64,000 nucleotides of DNA, taken from NCBI GenBank assembly GCA_963850605.1, contig CAWKLX010000010.1, forward strand, positions 66,411 through 130,410, in the 5' to 3' direction. Source of the stretch: BOG-908 sp963850605. GTDB taxonomy: Bacteria > Pseudomonadota > Alphaproteobacteria > Acetobacterales > Acetobacteraceae. Of the stretch, positions 17,676 through 26,429 are shown one piece after another. Positions within the stretch are counted from its first letter, which is position 1, and each line of letters starts with the position of its first letter. A program made the position numbers and the translations under genes. The notes under the pieces were generated by a model. The model was not told where the DNA came from. It saw nothing but the letters and a program-made list of their open reading frames with translations, and did not search any database.

Positions 17676-18053
17676 TCAGGTTGCCCTGGCACAGCGGAAG
17701 GAATTGACCGCGCGATCCACGTTCGGGTTCAGCGTCGGGTAGTTTCCGGGAAACAATGTCTCGACCTGATCTTGGAAGTGATCGCGCTTAAAGAATTGCC
17801 AGATGCCGGAGTGAACGCGGATTGATGAAATCTTGTCGCCGAATTCCCAGCCGAGCGCCGCCCAGCCGTTGGTAGTGGTCCAGCTGGGTCCCTTAAAGTG
17901 TTGGTCGGCGTAAAGCTCGACATTGCAGCCCTTGACCTGCTGGGACATGTCAGCGCGCTCCCAGACGCGAGACGCGGCCGGTGCGGCGTAAAGCACCATC
18001 GTCGTCAGGGCGATTGCGGCAGGCGTGCGAAAAACATTGCGAGGGTGCATCAT
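17676..18053 (-). CDS. secreted beta/gamma-crystallin family protein
   Basis: A 125-residue exported protein with a signal peptide of about 25-30 residues. The mature part looks like one beta/gamma-crystallin domain made of two Greek-key motifs. Motif one is VELYADQHFKGPSW followed by GDKISSIRV, and motif two is FFKRDHFQDQVETLFPGNY followed by DRAVNSFRC. The DKISS and DRAVNS stretches resemble the calcium-binding signature of microbial members. A cysteine near each end of the domain could form a disulfide. ATG at 18053 has GGGAGG 7 bases upstream. It lies just downstream of the HiPIP gene on the same strand. Function unknown. Confidence 0.76.
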   Translation of the reverse strand: MMHPRNVFRTPAAIALTTMVLYAAPAASRVWERADMSQQVKGCNVELYADQHFKGPSWTTTNGWAALGWEFGDKISSIRVHSGIWQFFKRDHFQDQVETLFPGNYPTLNPNVDRAVNSFRCARAT

Positions 18054-18107
18054 GATATATCCTCCCCATGAATCAGTCATCCGGGACGCCTCAATACTGA
18101 GGGGGCA

Positions 18108-18395
18108 CTACTTGGTGAGATCGATGTCTTGAGGCGCAAAGACGAGACAATAGCCACCTCCGCTGATGACGCCGGCCACGACCTTGCACGAGCTGGGCGC
18201 CACGAAGTTTGAGCAAATGCTGCAATGGGAGCCGTCCGTGTTGGGCGTCCACTGGTAGTGAACCCGCTCCTTTGTAACCTGTGCTACTTCGTCGCGCGGA
18301 TCAGCAGCGGCCTGATCAATGACCACGCCGCCGGCAAACATCGCCATTCCCAACTGCAATGTCGCCCGGCGTGAAATCTCGATTCGCTTCGACAT
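18108..18395 (-). CDS. high-potential iron-sulfur protein (HiPIP)-like
   Basis: A 95-residue small periplasmic protein. The N-terminus has a twin-arginine-type signal (ISRRATLQLGMAMFAGG), as expected for a protein folded around its cluster before export. The mature part carries four cysteines spaced as in HiPIPs: HCSIC, then SSC, then GGGYC near the C-terminus, with the aromatic VHYQW upstream. HiPIPs carry one 4Fe-4S cluster and shuttle electrons between quinol-oxidising complexes and periplasmic acceptors. ATG at 18395 follows a GGGAGGGG site at normal spacing. It is 54 bp upstream of the crystallin gene and may share its transcript. Confidence 0.77.
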   Translation of the reverse strand: MSKRIEISRRATLQLGMAMFAGGVVIDQAAADPRDEVAQVTKERVHYQWTPNTDGSHCSICSNFVAPSSCKVVAGVISGGGYCLVFAPQDIDLTK

Positions 18396-18564
18396 ATCGT
18401 GGACCCCTCCCGATCTATCGCGCGGCTTTTGCGCCACCCATTATTTTTCCGTGATGCCACTTGACACCAAGTCCACTGTGAAATCCAGCAAAATATTCTT
18501 GACGCGTAAAAGGCGCGCTTACTCGATGTTGCACAGCACAAACTTCAGCTGTGCACAGCGTGGA

Positions 18565-19776
18565 TCAGCGAAGCCCCATAGCCTGGAGCATGAAGGCGCG
18601 CTTTAGCCGGGGCATACGGTGCACGGCGGCGATACCCAGATCGCGCGCGGCGCGCACCAGCGGGTTGGCCGTGCTGAACAGCCTGTCCAGCCCATCGGTG
18701 GCCAGCAGCATCGACACATTGTCCACACGGCGGGCGCGCGCGTAGCGGTCGAGCAGGGAAGGCGCGCCGATATCCTCGCCACGCGCGGCGGCGGCCAGCA
18801 CCAGGTCGGACAGCGCGATGGCGTCGCGCAGGCCGAGGTTCAGGCCCTGGCCGGCGATGGGGTGGATGCCGTGGGCCGCGTCGCCCACCACGGCCAGGCG
18901 TTCGGATGTGACCCGGTGAACGTACATGGCGGAAAGCGGATAGCTCCACCGACGGCCGACGATACGAATTGTTCCCAAATGGCTGCCGAGGCGCTCGGCC
19001 ACCTCGCGCCCGAAAGCCGCATCGTCCAGCGCCATCATGCGCGACGCGGTCTCGCGCCGTTCGGTCCAGACAATGGCCGACAGGTTCTCGCCCGCCTCAC
19101 CGGCCGCCAGCGGAAGTTGCGCGAACGGACCGGCCGGCAAGAAATGCTCGAGCGCGGTGTTGCGATGCGGTAGGTCGTGGGCAATGGCGCACACGATCCC
19201 GGTCTGGGGATAGGACCAGCGCGCGGCGGCAAGCCCTGCCTGGCGGCGCAGCGGCGAGTCCCGGCCCTCCGCGGCGACCACGAGGCGTGCTGTGAAAGCC
19301 TGGCCGGTATCGAGCCTGATATGTGCCTCGCTTGCACTCCGCGTAACCTGTGCCTGGGCGGGGGCGTGCAGGTGCAAGCCGGGTGTGGCGTTGAGCACCG
19401 CGTTCAGTGCGACACGCATGCTGCGCGCTTCCACCATCCAGCCCAGCGCACCGCCGGGTGCTTCGTCGGCCAGTTCGCCCGAGTCGAAATGCAGGAAGAA
19501 CGGCGCGGCCGGACGGCCGGGTAGGCCGTCGGACACCCGTATCTGCTCGATCGGGCCAGTCGGCAGGGGCAGCGCGTCCCAGATACCCGCCTCCTCCAGC
19601 AAGCTGCGGGAGCCCGCCGCAATGGCGTAAGCGCGGCCGTCGAAGTCGGGGTGCTCCATAGGAGGCAGTGCCGCGCGATCTACGACGGCCACCGCCAGTC
19701 CCGCTTTGGCCAGGCGGCACGCCAGCGCCCCACCGACCGGTCCAGCCCCCACCACGCAGACATCCACCTCGGTCAT
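18565..19776 (-). CDS. UbiH/UbiF/COQ6-family FAD-dependent monooxygenase
   Basis: Flavin hydroxylase of the ubiquinone-synthesis type, 403 residues. The FAD motif VVGAGPVGGALACRLAKAG lies at the N-terminus after the ATG at 19776, and the second FAD/NAD motif GDAAHGIHPIAGQGLNLGLRDA lies in the C-terminal third, diagnostic for UbiH/UbiF/VisC/COQ6. It hydroxylates one position of the polyprenylated ring, but which one cannot be read from the sequence. It is divergent from glnK across a 161 bp control region and is followed by 169 bp without a gene. Confidence 0.87.
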   Translation of the reverse strand: MTEVDVCVVGAGPVGGALACRLAKAGLAVAVVDRAALPPMEHPDFDGRAYAIAAGSRSLLEEAGIWDALPLPTGPIEQIRVSDGLPGRPAAPFFLHFDSGELADEAPGGALGWMVEARSMRVALNAVLNATPGLHLHAPAQAQVTRSASEAHIRLDTGQAFTARLVVAAEGRDSPLRRQAGLAAARWSYPQTGIVCAIAHDLPHRNTALEHFLPAGPFAQLPLAAGEAGENLSAIVWTERRETASRMMALDDAAFGREVAERLGSHLGTIRIVGRRWSYPLSAMYVHRVTSERLAVVGDAAHGIHPIAGQGLNLGLRDAIALSDLVLAAAARGEDIGAPSLLDRYARARRVDNVSMLLATDGLDRLFSTANPLVRAARDLGIAAVHRMPRLKRAFMLQAMGLR

Positions 19777-19806
19777 GCAATCACCTGTTCTGCTTTCGGA
19801 TGGTTT

Positions 19807-19833
19807 AGTGCTGCCTAAAACATGGGCAGCACT
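19807..19833. promoter_or_regulatory. 27-bp inverted repeat upstream of glnK, candidate NtrC-type operator
   Basis: AGTGCTGCC and GGCAGCACT are perfect 9-base arms separated by 9 bases of A/T-richer sequence. The element lies in the divergent ubiH/glnK gap, about 35-60 bases upstream of a sigma-54-like promoter for glnK. NtrC sites have the general form GCAC-N-GTGC, so the outer GTGC/GCAC polarity only partly fits. It could instead be an operator for another regulator. Confidence 0.4.
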
Positions 19834-19866
19834 CGTGTTTTCGCGAGGGATGGTGGCCCTATCCTG

Positions 19867-19881
19867 CGGCACGTTTCTTGG
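19867..19881 (+). promoter_or_regulatory. candidate sigma-54 promoter of glnK
   Basis: The sequence CGGCACGTTTCTTGG matches the -24/-12 pattern GGCACG-N4-TTGC at all positions except the last (TTGG instead of TTGC). The predicted transcription start would be near 19893, about 45 bases before the glnK ATG. Nitrogen control of PII genes through NtrC and sigma-54 is well known; the match here is by eye only. Confidence 0.38.
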
Positions 19882-19937
19882 AAGCCGTGGCTGCACCCCC
19901 CGCCCAAGATGGGCGCGCGGTGGCAGAGGGTTTTGTG

Positions 19938-20276
19938 ATGAAGCTGGTGATAGCCATCGTCAAACCCTTCAAGCTCGACGATGTGCGTGAGGCTTTGACC
20001 CCCCTTGGGGTGCAGGGCCTGACCGCCACCGAGGTGAAGGGATTCGGCCGGCAGAAAGGGCAGACGGAGATTTATCGTGGGGCCGAATACCACGTGAGCT
20101 TCCTGCCCAAGGTGAAGATCGAAGTGGCCGTGGCCTCCGACCAGGCAGATGCGGTGGTGGAGGCGATCATGCGCGCGGCCCAGACCGGCAAGATCGGCGA
20201 CGGCAAGATCTTCGTGATCGACCTTCAGCGGGCCGTGCGTATCCGCACCGGCGAGCTGGATGATGCAGCGCTTTAA
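19938..20276 (+). CDS. glnK: nitrogen regulatory protein P-II
   Basis: Trimeric PII signal protein that senses 2-oxoglutarate, ATP/ADP and glutamine status and controls ammonium transport, glutamine synthetase adenylylation and NtrB. The 112-residue protein is full length. The T-loop GRQKGQTEIYRGAEY includes Tyr51, the uridylylation site, and the C-terminal GDGKIFVIDLQRAVRIRTGE matches the PII signature. ATG at 19938 has AGAGGG upstream. Neither amtB nor glnA is adjacent, so glnB is an equally possible name. Confidence 0.92.
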   Translation: MKLVIAIVKPFKLDDVREALTPLGVQGLTATEVKGFGRQKGQTEIYRGAEYHVSFLPKVKIEVAVASDQADAVVEAIMRAAQTGKIGDGKIFVIDLQRAVRIRTGELDDAAL

Positions 20277-20475
20277 CGCGAGCGTTCTGCGAGCGAACGG
20301 AATCGTCCGGTCTGATAAAGATGCTTACCAGGACAATGACCTAGAGCTTGCTCCGTGAGCCGATGCGAACGGATCATGCTCCGCGCTGGGGGCAGTGGAC
20401 GGGATCAACGTCGGGCTACACGGGGAAAGTGCCGCCTGATTGCACCTCCTTTGTTATTAGGACCTTCGACCGTAG

Positions 20476-21714
20476 TCAGGCCTTGACCGGTATCGCATCC
20501 CGCATCATGGCCGTGACCAGCGATGGATGCACCCTGTTGCGGCCGGCCTGCTTGGCCTCGTAAAGCGCCTGGTCAGCAATCGCGATCAACTGCTCGACCG
20601 CTTCACCCTGGTGAGGTGATGCGACTGCCACGCCAACCGACACAGTCACGAACGGACAATGTTCGTTGGCCCCGTGGACGAGCGCCAAGTCCTCGACTGC
20701 CTGACGGACGCGTTCGGCCGCCCCGATCGCTTCGGCAAGGCTGGCACCAGGGAGAAGCACGCCGAATTCTTCGCCACCATATCGACCGAGTACGTCATGA
20801 TCCTGGCGCAATTGCTGGCCGATGAGCGCCGCCAGGGTCGCGAGGCAAGAGTCCCCGGCCGGATGGCCACGATGATCGTTGAACAGTTTGAAATGATCGA
20901 CGTCGATCATCAGCATCGCCAAGGTGATGTCGGGTCCGGCCGCCTGCCAGAGCTGGTTCAGGCGACGCTCCAGCCCGCGGCGATTGGCCACCCCGGTCAG
21001 CCAGTCGGTCGTGGAGAGGGTGTTCAATTTCGCGTTCGAGACAGCTAGCTGCTCGGCGCACAGACGCTGATCGAGCATCAGCAAGAAACCGCGCCGCTCA
21101 CCACCCTCGATCGTATAGCTCGCGAATAGACTGAACACTCCGGCCGTCAGCAGGCTGAGTGCGGTCATGTCGCGCACCCCCGCCGGCACGTCGCCGCCCA
21201 ATACCACGCCAAGCGCGGCCAGGGTGCCGACGATGTTGAATGCCAGGCACCAGCCAAAGCGCAGGCGCAAGACAACATTCACGTAGACGATGTAGAGCAC
21301 GTAAGCGAGGCAGAGATAATAACGGTCGGGCGCGTGGGATGCGTGCAGCAGCCCGATCGTGCCGAGCAGCCCCATGGCTGTGCCTAGGCCATGGCCTGTT
21401 TCCCGCCACCGGGCCGGCGGCTGCATGGCGGTGTAGAGTAAAACCGCTCCGTAAACGATGGAGCCTACGACATGCAGCGCCACCGACCGGTCGAACACGT
21501 CCGGGATCAGGTTGGCATCCGCGATCAGGAACAGATTCGAAAAGATCAAAGCCAGCGTCCCGGCATGGATAAGATGCCGGGCCCGCGCGACGCGTGTTTC
21601 CCACTCGAACAGTTGTTCGAGCTCAGGCGTGAACCCTAGCCTTATACCGGGCCGGTCGAGCTCACGCCGAACGAGCGCCCGCATGTCATCGGCCCTTAGC
21701 ACGACCCCCCTCAT
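20476..21714 (-). CDS. membrane-bound diguanylate cyclase (GGDEF domain)
   Basis: Makes cyclic di-GMP from two GTP. The 412-residue protein has about six hydrophobic segments (residues 50-200) as a sensor region without recognised ligand motifs, a short linker, then a GGDEF domain. The catalytic GGEEF is at 313-317, preceded by DVDHFKLFND and followed by the ALYEAKQAGRNRV end block. The product-inhibition I-site, normally RxxD, reads QDHD (304-307), so feedback by c-di-GMP is probably lost. A second protein with GGEEF at the same residue number lies at 60.6-61.8 kb. Confidence 0.9.
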   Translation of the reverse strand: MRGVVLRADDMRALVRRELDRPGIRLGFTPELEQLFEWETRVARARHLIHAGTLALIFSNLFLIADANLIPDVFDRSVALHVVGSIVYGAVLLYTAMQPPARWRETGHGLGTAMGLLGTIGLLHASHAPDRYYLCLAYVLYIVYVNVVLRLRFGWCLAFNIVGTLAALGVVLGGDVPAGVRDMTALSLLTAGVFSLFASYTIEGGERRGFLLMLDQRLCAEQLAVSNAKLNTLSTTDWLTGVANRRGLERRLNQLWQAAGPDITLAMLMIDVDHFKLFNDHRGHPAGDSCLATLAALIGQQLRQDHDVLGRYGGEEFGVLLPGASLAEAIGAAERVRQAVEDLALVHGANEHCPFVTVSVGVAVASPHQGEAVEQLIAIADQALYEAKQAGRNRVHPSLVTAMMRDAIPVKA

Positions 21715-22014
21715 TCAGGCGTGGGCGCGTTGGCCACGCCCCGCTACCCCGGCTGACATCGGCCTATATACCGCCGCCTTCAGGCCGGAGGTGTAACAGA
21801 AATGTGGCTTCGGCGCGAACTTTGTTCGTCACCGGGCAAACGCCTATCTCCGCCCAGGGAGGGCGGCCCGCCCCGGGGAGGACGCCTGAGTGTTGCCACC
21901 GCCACGCCAATGGCGGGGCGGGTCGGCCCAGCGTCGGATCCGGCGGCACGCAGCAGGGCGAGAAAGCCCGCTCGACCATGTTCCTGCCACCGCATGACTG
22001 CCTCCCATCCAGGA
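21715..22014. other. 300-bp intergenic stretch, no gene recognised
   Basis: Between rppH and the diguanylate cyclase, both on the minus strand. Short open frames cross it on both strands, but none has a convincing start, codon pattern or recognisable product. A small inverted repeat GAAC-TTT-GTTC (about 21820-21830) and GC-rich direct runs around 21855-21890 are visible. The cyclase promoter presumably lies here, but I cannot point to it. Confidence 0.4.
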
Positions 22015-22521
22015 TCAGCCTGCCCCAACGACCTTGTCGAAAGATAAATCGCCGGCGAGATGGGCGAAATCACGCGCCAGAGTTTTGTAGATATCCTGCT
22101 TGAAAGGCACGGCCAATTCGGGAAGCCGTGCCAGGGCCACCCAGCGCCATGCAACGAACTCGGGGTGGGGATCCCGGTCCAGCACGATCTCCTCGTCGCG
22201 GCCGTCGAAACGGAGTGCGAACCATTTCTGCCGCTGGCCGCGGAACCGGCCGCGAAACGCCACGCCGGCCAGGTCCGGCGGCAGATCGTAGGTCAGCCAG
22301 GCAGGGTGTTCTTCAAGGATTGTGGCGCGATCTGTGCCAATTTCCTCGCGCAGCTCGCGCAATACGGCGGTACGCGGGTCCTCGCCCTCGTCGATGCCGC
22401 CCTGCGGCAACTGCCAGCTCGCCGGGGCGCCACTGGGCAAATCGGCTCGTCGGCCCACGAAGACCAGGCCAGAAGCATTGAACAGCACGGCGCCTACATT
22501 TGGGCGATACGGCAAATTCAT
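22015..22521 (-). CDS. rppH: RNA pyrophosphohydrolase (NUDIX)
   Basis: Removes pyrophosphate from the 5' triphosphate end of mRNA and so triggers RNase E-dependent decay. The 168-residue protein has the NUDIX box GGIDEGEDPRTAVLRELREEIG at residues 41-62 and the family context RPNVGAVLFN at the N-terminus and WQLPQGGID. The ATG at 22521 overlaps the stop of the polysaccharide deacetylase (ATGA). This last place in a gpmI-envC-ctpA-deacetylase-rppH series is typical of alphaproteobacteria. Confidence 0.92.
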   Translation of the reverse strand: MNLPYRPNVGAVLFNASGLVFVGRRADLPSGAPASWQLPQGGIDEGEDPRTAVLRELREEIGTDRATILEEHPAWLTYDLPPDLAGVAFRGRFRGQRQKWFALRFDGRDEEIVLDRDPHPEFVAWRWVALARLPELAVPFKQDIYKTLARDFAHLAGDLSFDKVVGAG

Positions 22522-23619
22522 GGCGCGGCATCGTGCGGGGACGCCGGTGCTTCTGCCGGTGCCGGCAACGCGGTGAGCGGCGCCAGCACGATGCCGCGTG
22601 CCGCCAGGCCGTGCGCCCACACGGCCACCCGGTCGAGCAGCACCGGCTGCGGTGGGCCGGCCAGGCCGATGGCGCTGCCGTGGTGCAGCGCGGAGTCGGC
22701 CAGTTCGGCCAGGCGGTGATCGATGGCGGTTGCGTCGGCCGGCTCCCCCTGCGACAGCGCCCGATCGACCACGACATCGACCCGGTAGGGCCGATGGCGG
22801 GTTGACGCACCTGGATCATCCGGCGTGGGCGCGCGCGGCCTCGGATCGAGGTAGATCAACCCTCGCGCGTCCAGTTCGCTCAGCATGTCGGCGTAGGCCT
22901 GCCTGCTCTCCACATATCGCTCCCCGCCTAGCCCATCCGATCCGGCCGTGGCGCCCACGCAGCCAGCGACCGAGGAGAGCGACCATTGGAAATTTTCCTC
23001 GTTTTGCGCCTGCGAAGCGCCGGTCAGCATGGCGCGGCTCCCTTCCTCCGCGGACGGGTAGCCGGAAGGCTCCATGGGGATGGATACAAGGCACTCCCGC
23101 CCCTGGCGGCGCGCCTCGCTCGCCAGCGCGCCCGCCCGCCCGGGGGGAGTGTAGGCGGAGAAGGCGAGGTCGATGGCGGGAGGCAGGCTGGCCATGGCCA
23201 GCCGCGTGACCGCCTCGTCCAGCCCCGCGCCGTCCATGATCAAAGCCACGCGCGGATGACGCTCGGCCGGATCGAACGCGGCTGCATACAGCATGGCCGG
23301 CGTGCGGCTGCCCTGCCGGCGCGGCAGCATGCGGTCCGGCACGGCGGGTGCGGTTTCCAGCAGAGTTGGGTCGGGGTCGGGGATCGATGTGCCGGTCGTC
23401 GCCAGCGCCGGCGCGGGCTGCGGCGTGCTGGGCGCCACGTGCGCCGGGGGCGGGCACATCTTCGACGATATGAAGGGGCTCACGTGCGACATGTGTTGCC
23501 AGCGGCGGCGGCCCGTTGAGCTGAAGCCCAAGAGCACCGCCCGCCAGCACGCCAGCCGTGACAATCCAGAAGATAGCCAGCGGGCGAAACGACCAGATCG
23601 TCACAGGCTTATGCAACAA
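22518..23619 (-). pseudogene. divergent polysaccharide deacetylase family protein, frameshifted near the 5' end
   Basis: YibQ/DUF610-type divergent polysaccharide deacetylase, about 366 residues if repaired. From ATG at 23619 the first frame gives a credible N-terminus with one membrane anchor (FRPLAIFWIVTAGVLAGGALG) and a proline-rich stalk. The domain itself (VALIMDGAGLDEAVTRLA, DLAFSAYTPPG, CLVSIPMEPSGYP) lies in the next frame. The break is in a C/G run near 23445-23460. Total length is 3n+1, so one surplus base accounts for it. The downstream frame could be translated alone only from starts without a plausible leader. It overlaps rppH by 4 bp. Confidence 0.82.
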
Positions 23620-23716
23620 CCCTTACCTCAGCCCTTGCCCGGCGGAAGAGGGAGCCTCCGGGTACGACAGGCGGGACTGACCGGATGCATCCACCTGACC
23701 GACGACTGAACCGAAG

Positions 23717-25106
23717 CTACCTCGACGCGTGGCGCTGGGCGGCCATGTCGCGCACTACCGTGATACCCTGCTGAAGTTGATAATCGGTTTGCGGGTTGGC
23801 CAAATCGAACTTTGGCCAGTTCGCCGGCGGTTTGGCGGCAATCTGCTTGGCTTGCGACGGGATGTCGTCGCGCGGCGCGGGCGGCTTGGTGGGCGCGGAC
23901 CCGCCCTCGTTCTTGAGCGCGTGGTTCAGGTCCGCTTCCCGGTCCGGCAGATAGTGGATCTCATCCTCACGCGTTTCCTGGACCGGCACGTCGGGCGCGA
24001 TCCCCAATCCCTGGATCGAGCGGCCCGACGGCGTGTAGTAGCGGGCCGTGGTCAGCCGGATGGCGCCATCGTTGCCCATGGCGATGACCGTCTGCACCGA
24101 GCCTTTCCCAAAACTGCGGGTGCCGACGACGACGGCCCGCCTGTGGTCCTGCAACGCGCCGGCCACGATCTCGCTGGCCGAGGCCGAGCCGCCATTGATC
24201 AGCACCACCAGAGGCAGGCCATCGGTCAGGTCGCGAGCCCTTGGCATCCCAGCGCTGGCTATCCTCCGGATGGCGCGCGCGCGTGGAGACGATCTCGCCG
24301 TCCGGAATGAAGTCCTCGCAGATGTCCACCGCCTGGTCGAGCAGGCCGCCGGGGTTGTTGCGCAGGTCGAAGACGATGCCGTGCAGGTTGCCGTGGCTCT
24401 GGTCCTTCAGCTTGGTGATCGCGGCGCGCAGCTTGTCGTCGCTCTCCTCGTTGAAGCTGGACATGCGGATGTAACCGACATCGCCATACAGCGCGGATTT
24501 GACGACCTGGATGTGGATCACCTCGCGCGTCATGGTGACATCGATCGGCTTGTCGATGTGCTCGCGCTTGACGTTGAGCGTGATGGTGGTGCCGGCGTCG
24601 CCCTTCATCTGATCGACGGCCTCGTTCAGCGAGAGGCCTTCGACCGACTTGCCGTTCAGCGACAGAATCAGGTCGCCCGCCTTCATGCCGGCGCGGGCGG
24701 CGGGCGTGTCGTCGATCGGGCTGATCACTTTTACCAGGCCTTCGTCGGAGGTGACCTCCAGCCCCAGCCCGCCATACTTGCCGGTGGTGACGACTTGCAT
24801 GTCTTTGTACTGCTTGGCGTTCATGTAGCTGCTGTGCGGGTCCAGCCCGGTCAGCATGCCGTTCAGCGCGTTGTCGACCAGCTCGCGGTCCCTGACCGGC
24901 GCCACGTAGTCGGCCCGGACACGCTCGAATACTTCGCCGAACAGGTTGAGCAGATGATACGTGTCCTGCGGTCCTTCGGCAGGACCCGCGTCGTCGGCGT
25001 AGGCGCGGGAGAGGTGCAGCAGCGGTGCCGCGGTGCGCAGGGCCGGTCCGGCCAGGATGCCGGCGGCAAAGGTGGCGCCGATCAGGAGAGAGGTGCGGAG
25101 TTTCAT
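23717..25106 (-). pseudogene. ctpA: carboxyl-terminal processing protease (S41), frameshifted
   Basis: Periplasmic serine protease of the Ctp/Tsp family, about 462 residues when joined. The upstream frame from ATG at 25106 has a signal peptide, the S41 N-terminal region (DPHSSYMNAKQYKDMQ) and a PDZ domain (GGLGLEVTSDEGLVKVISPI). It goes on to GIVFDLRNNPGGLLDQAV and loses the frame after QRWDAKG. The catalytic serine (LINGGSASASEIVAG) and lysine (GTRSFGKGSVQT) are in the next frame, ending at 23717. One surplus base near 24236 explains this (length 3n+1). Without correction the product would lack the catalytic dyad. It lies between envC and the deacetylase. Confidence 0.87.
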
Positions 25107-25190
25107 GCCGTGGTCCTTCGGGCCGGGTGCGCTGTGTGTCGTGGCAGTGCAGATGGGGGTGCGCGCCCCCGTTGAAATGCGGAGTAAAGC

Positions 25191-26429
25191 CTAGAGCTTC
25201 GCGCGCAGGAAGGGCAGTGGGTCGACCGGCTGGCCGCCGGCGCGCATTTCGACATAGAGCGGCGGCCGCGCGGCGCTGGCCGGCATACGGCCGACCGGCT
25301 CGCCGGGCCGCACTGCATGACCAGGAGAGGCGTCCAGACGACCCAGCCCCGCCAGCACCACGTCGTATCCGCCGCCGCATTCGACGATCAGGAGCCGGCC
25401 GTAGCTGCGAAACGGGGCCGCGAAAGCCACGCGCCCCGCGCACGGACTGGCGACCGGGGCGCCCGGGGCGGCGGCGAAAGTGACCCCGGTTGCCGGCCCG
25501 TCATCAGCCTGGGTGCCGAAAGCGTGCAGCACCGGGCCGGACACGGGCGAGACGAGGCGCCCCGCCGCGTGTGCGAGCGGTGGGGCGGTGGGTCGGGCCA
25601 GCGCCGCCTGCCGTGCTCGCGCGGCGCCGGCGTCCGCCGCATTGCCACGTTGCCGCGCGGTTGCGGTGTCCCGCGCGGACCGTGCTTCCGCCTGGGCTTG
25701 CGCGGCATCCATGGCGGCCACGGCCTGGCGCAGCGTCTGGGCCTGGGCGCCCAGGTCGGCGATGGCCAGCGCCGCATCCCGGCCTGCCGCTTCAGCCTGG
25801 GTCACCTGGCTGGCGGCCTGCTGCACGCTGCGGTCCAGGGTAGCCGTATGCGCCGCAGCCGTTGCCGCGGCCTGGTCCAAGGTGGCCAGTTGCTGGGCCT
25901 CGTCACCGCGTCGCCGTGCAGCCTCGGCCTGCTGCATACGCAGGGCAGCGGCATCGTGCCACAACGTTCGCGCGGTGCCGCGCAATACGACCAGCCCGGC
26001 CGCTGGCCCGGGCGTGGGTGTGAGAAGCACCGCGGGCGATGGGAAGCGTTCCATCCATAGGAGCACGGGCAGGGTCCGGGCGAATGCCACCTCCCGCGCG
26101 GTTAGTGCGGCTTGCACGGCCTGCTCCTCAGCGGAGGCGGCGCGCAGGTGTATCGCGGTGGATCGCGCCTGCTGCTCGGTGGTGCGCGAAGCGGCTGCCG
26201 ATTGCGCGCGCGCGTCGGCCAGCCGTGCGGCTTGGGCGCGGGCGGCCGTCAGATCACGCGCGGCGGTCTCGGCGGCGCGGGTCTGCGCCGCACGCGCCGC
26301 CTCGGCCTGGGCCAATCGGGCGGCGGCGGCGGGCCGGGCGGAGGGTTGGGCCGCGGCGACGCCGGCGAGCTCGCCTAGGACAAGGCCGATGACAGCCAGC
26401 CCGGCATCACAGCCGAGCAGGCGGTTCAC
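25191..26429 (-). CDS. EnvC-like murein hydrolase activator with degenerate M23 domain
   Basis: A 412-residue exported protein: signal peptide, a long alanine-rich coiled coil (about residues 30-290) and a C-terminal LytM/M23 fold (SPVSGPVLHAFGTQ through YVEMRAGGQPVDP). The zinc ligands of active M23 peptidases are missing: the GxxHxGxD site reads GPATGVTF, the YxHL site reads LAGLG and the HLHFE site reads PPLYVE. As in E. coli EnvC it should therefore act by binding and activating an amidase, not by cutting. GTG at 26429 overlaps the cupin stop (GTGA). ctpA follows. Confidence 0.85.
   Translation of the reverse strand: MNRLLGCDAGLAVIGLVLGELAGVAAAQPSARPAAAARLAQAEAARAAQTRAAETAARDLTAARAQAARLADARAQSAAASRTTEQQARSTAIHLRAASAEEQAVQAALTAREVAFARTLPVLLWMERFPSPAVLLTPTPGPAAGLVVLRGTARTLWHDAAALRMQQAEAARRRGDEAQQLATLDQAAATAAAHTATLDRSVQQAASQVTQAEAAGRDAALAIADLGAQAQTLRQAVAAMDAAQAQAEARSARDTATARQRGNAADAGAARARQAALARPTAPPLAHAAGRLVSPVSGPVLHAFGTQADDGPATGVTFAAAPGAPVASPCAGRVAFAAPFRSYGRLLIVECGGGYDVVLAGLGRLDASPGHAVRPGEPVGRMPASAARPPLYVEMRAGGQPVDPLPFLRAKL

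Noticed and set aside
18461..18500. TTGACA with a downstream TATTCT as a plus-strand sigma-70 promoter
   Set aside because: The spacing is about 26 bases, far from 17, and no plus-strand gene follows before the end of the ubiH-like gene.
21780..22154. 124-codon minus-strand open frame in the rppH-cyclase gap
   Set aside because: Half of it lies out of frame inside rppH, it has no ribosome site, and the product is Arg/Pro-rich without a domain; it may be a decayed repeat but cannot be supported.
24048..25175. 375-codon plus-strand open frame over ctpA
   Set aside because: It is antisense to the conserved PDZ and protease regions of ctpA.
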